Assembly (NCBI GenBank): GCA_029834535.1
Contig: JAQMWT010000651.1
Location: 1-62,114, forward strand
Reading direction: 5' to 3'
Length of the DNA stretch: 62,114 nucleotides
From: Chrysophaeum taylorii
Taxonomy: Eukaryota; Sar; Pelagophyceae; Pelagomonadales; Pelagomonadaceae
This document shows, in pieces, positions 60,232-62,114 of the stretch. The notes under the pieces were generated by a model. The model did not search any database. It was not told where the DNA came from and was given only the letters and a program-made list of their open reading frames with translations. Numbering within the stretch: position 1 is the stretch's first letter; each line of letters begins with the position of its first letter. Position numbers and translations under genes: made by a program.

Positions 60232-60656
60232 CGCCACTCGTGGTAAAATTTTTCGCCCCCTCTGTTTCAGGACATGAGCCGAGTAGAAGAAGAGGTATGT
60301 CTAATGGCGCGACGAGCGCGGCGGTTCGGGTTTTCGCACTGTTCTAGTCCGGCGCTACTCAAAAACAACACCGACGTCTCTGAACAAGCAGAAGAGCCCT
60401 GACGGAGCCGCCGGTAGTCCTCAAAGGACAGGTAGTTTAAGAATAAGTGTCGTGTCGTGCTCCGACTCGGGGTGTCAGCTATCGACGCGCGAGACAAAAA
60501 AAGCAGAAAATCACACCAAGAAGGAGCACGAGAAAAAATGACGCGGGAGCTCGAGCTGCGAGCTGCATGGCGCGGACAGCTAGAGTTGCAAGTAACTTTG
60601 CTGCAGAGACGGCGAGCTGGACGGCACGTCGAGGTCCAAGAACGGGAAGCAGCAGC
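60232..60656. other. Convergent intergenic region
   Basis: 425 bp containing the 3' sides of the EF-hand and AAA+ genes. I see no gene, repeat or structured element. Confidence 0.5.
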
Positions 60657-62114
60657 CTACGCGACGGATCGTCGTCTCGACGTGATATCGTCACGGATAT
60701 AAACGCACGCAACGGAAGCGATTGCGGCACAACACGTCGCCGCGACAGCAATCGGGGCGGCCGAGACAAATGCTAGCGTCACAATCACGCCTGCGTATCG
60801 TGGGTAAACGACGACTTGCGCGGCGGCGGCGGCGGTATCATCCATCCACTCACGAAGCGCGACGAGGAATACCATCGCGACGGAAAGGAGGACGACGGAC
60901 GAGACCACCAGCATTCGAGGCGAAACTTCTGCCGCGAGTTCAGGTGTTCGCGGATCAGATCGCAGCGCTGGAGCCAGCACGAGTTCTGGCGCATGCCCGT
61001 CGCCCTGCAGCAGCAAAAAAGGCGGTGGCTCGTCGCATCGCTGCCGTACCGCCGCCTTCTGGTCGTCGCCGTCGCGGCCCCAATCACGCGATCCCCGATC
61101 TTCTGCTGGTGCAGAAGAGGATTGTGGATCCAGGGTTTCTCGGCGGCCAGCCGGGCGCTGGCGATCGGCGGGAACCGATCGTCGCGACACGACAACTTGT
61201 TGTTGTTGTTGTTGTCGTTGGGTGGTCTCCTCGAGGAGGCGCGTCTCGTCGTAGGCAGGCGGCGCGGGCAACGCGTCGCGATCAATCCAGGCAATTGCAA
61301 GCGGAAGGTCGGTGAGGTCGAGTTCCCAGGGCGACGGCGGGTGCGGGATGTGCAGGATGCCGCGCTCGCCGGGCCGCGGCGGCGCGGCGAGGATCGCGCG
61401 GTCGAAATCGTCGTTGAGCCTGTCGACGCTGCGGGCGGTCATTCATTGATTCCCAGGCAAGCAAGGCTCACGTCGCACGCGCGTCGCCGGCGGCCGCCAG
61501 GGTTTCGGCGTACTTTGGCGCGACCTCCGGCGACCACGAGAGTTCGAAGGGCGTGGTCGCGTGGCGTCGCGCGTCGGTCGCGAGGCGGTCGAGTTCGACC
61601 TCGACGAGGCGCTCGAGCTCGGGTTCTGCGAGTGGCAAAAAAGGGAACTGTTTGGTTCGCGGGATGCGCGAGCGGAGCGAGCCGTCGTCAAAGGGGTTCG
61701 GTCGCGTTTCGGAGCACGGGAGGCGCGGGGCGTCGTTGACGAGGGGCGCGATTCGATCTCTGACGGCGTCGTAGCGCTCGGCGGGCGAGGCGTCGACGTA
61801 TTCTTCGGCCAGGCGCTTGACGTGGTCTTCAAAGCAGTTGGACGTAAAGACGAAAATGACCTCCGACAAATTAGCGACGCGCGATCGGTCGCGCTTGTGG
61901 CGCATGACGCCCTCCGACAGCGCAGAATGGAGTTTTTCGCGGAACATCGTCGGGTGCGCCTTCTCGATCTCGTCGAGGACGACGACGGCGCGCGGCGCCG
62001 CGATCAGCTCGTCGACCAAACAGAACCCCTGCCCATAGCCTGGCGGGGCGCCGAACAAGCGGTTCGCATCCTCCGCGGACGAGTAGGACTCCATCTCGAG
62101 CCGCAGGACCGGCC
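60657..62114 (-). CDS. ClpB/torsin-like AAA+ ATPase, 3' part, with C-terminal membrane segments (partial)
   Basis: Runs off the right edge; the 5' part and Walker A are outside. Exon a (62114-61472) begins PVLRLEMESYSSAEDANRLF and GAPPGYGQG. It contains AVVVLDEIEKAHPTMFREKL (Walker B, DE at the catalytic site), SEVIFVFTSNCFEDHV (sensor 1) and SRIPRTKQFPFLPLAEPELE, all in Hsp100/ClpA-B order. A 43-nt intron (61471-61429, GTGAGC…CAG) joins AT|VDRLNDDFDRAIL in frame. Exon b (61428-60657) adds the end of the small domain (RGILHI), a Gln-rich linker and two hydrophobic segments (MLVVSSVVLLSVAMVFLVAL and YAGVIVTLAFVSAAPIAVAA). A membrane-anchored ClpB-family protein is unusual; torsins are the closest known case but are anchored N-terminally. 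Confidence 0.8.

Noticed and set aside
1..62114. tRNA and rRNA genes
   Set aside because: I found no stretch with a convincing cloverleaf plus A and B boxes, and no rRNA sequence; a covariance-model search would be decisive.

Overview
This is a nuclear window from a eukaryote, most likely a GC-rich unicellular flagellated alga. I favour a photosynthetic stramenopile, but that placement is inference. The evidence for a eukaryote is direct. Many genes are cut by spliceosomal introns, and there is a U2AF large subunit, a histone methyltransferase, kinesin-2 and a dynein regulatory complex subunit (DRC3). Other recognisable products are PDAT, ATAD3, AFG1 and a plant-type ATXR3-like SET protein. 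The introns I could resolve are only 38 to about 96 nt, and most are below 75 nt. Their usual donor is GTGCGT (also GTGAGT/GTGAGC) and the acceptor is CAG or TAG. Genes are packed tightly on both strands.

Layout. Bases 1 to about 11,000 are AT-rich and hold transposon debris: a Helitron-like element (1121-2122), a decayed Ty1/copia pol (about 4480-7670), an unidentified decayed ORF (7750-10345), and 5'-truncated non-LTR/SINE-like copies with a structured 3' end and a (TTAG)n tail. One of these copies has a perfect 31-bp target duplication. A SMYD-like SET gene (11295-12512) and a coiled-coil gene (13466-14092) lie at the edge of this zone.

From 14.2 to 31.5 kb the window is gene-dense: AFG1 ATPase, a golgin-like coiled-coil protein with two related C-terminal GRIP-like segments, a trehalose-phosphatase-type HAD enzyme, kinesin-2, U2AF65, an ATXR3-like SET/CW protein and a His-rich protein. 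From 31.8 to 41 kb, two more Helitron-like copies and two copies of a PD-(D/E)XK-like ORF lie between host genes (LOTUS/TrhO-like rhodanese, CDF-like transporter, NFACT-R protein, coiled-coil protein, ankyrin protein). These insertions appear to have supplied the stop codons of two neighbouring genes and to sit just upstream of a third.

From 41.5 to 62.1 kb the genes are ATAD3, a GT8-like glycosyltransferase, PDAT, an Arg/Asp-repeat protein, a LysM protein, a TLC-domain protein, an intron-rich membrane protein, an LRR protein, a 49-residue ORF, pyridoxal kinase with an unusual C-terminus, DRC3, a duplicated EF-hand protein, and the 3' part of a ClpB-family AAA+ gene that runs off the window.

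There are no operons. The genes act in separate processes: mitochondria (AFG1, ATAD3), cilia (kinesin-2, DRC3), lipids (PDAT), splicing (U2AF65), chromatin (SET proteins), and translation or tRNA quality (TrhO-like, NFACT-R). I found no convincing rRNA, tRNA or CRISPR. The most unusual system here is the compact Helitron-like family with defined ends, a conserved internal minisatellite and an antisense nuclease-like ORF.
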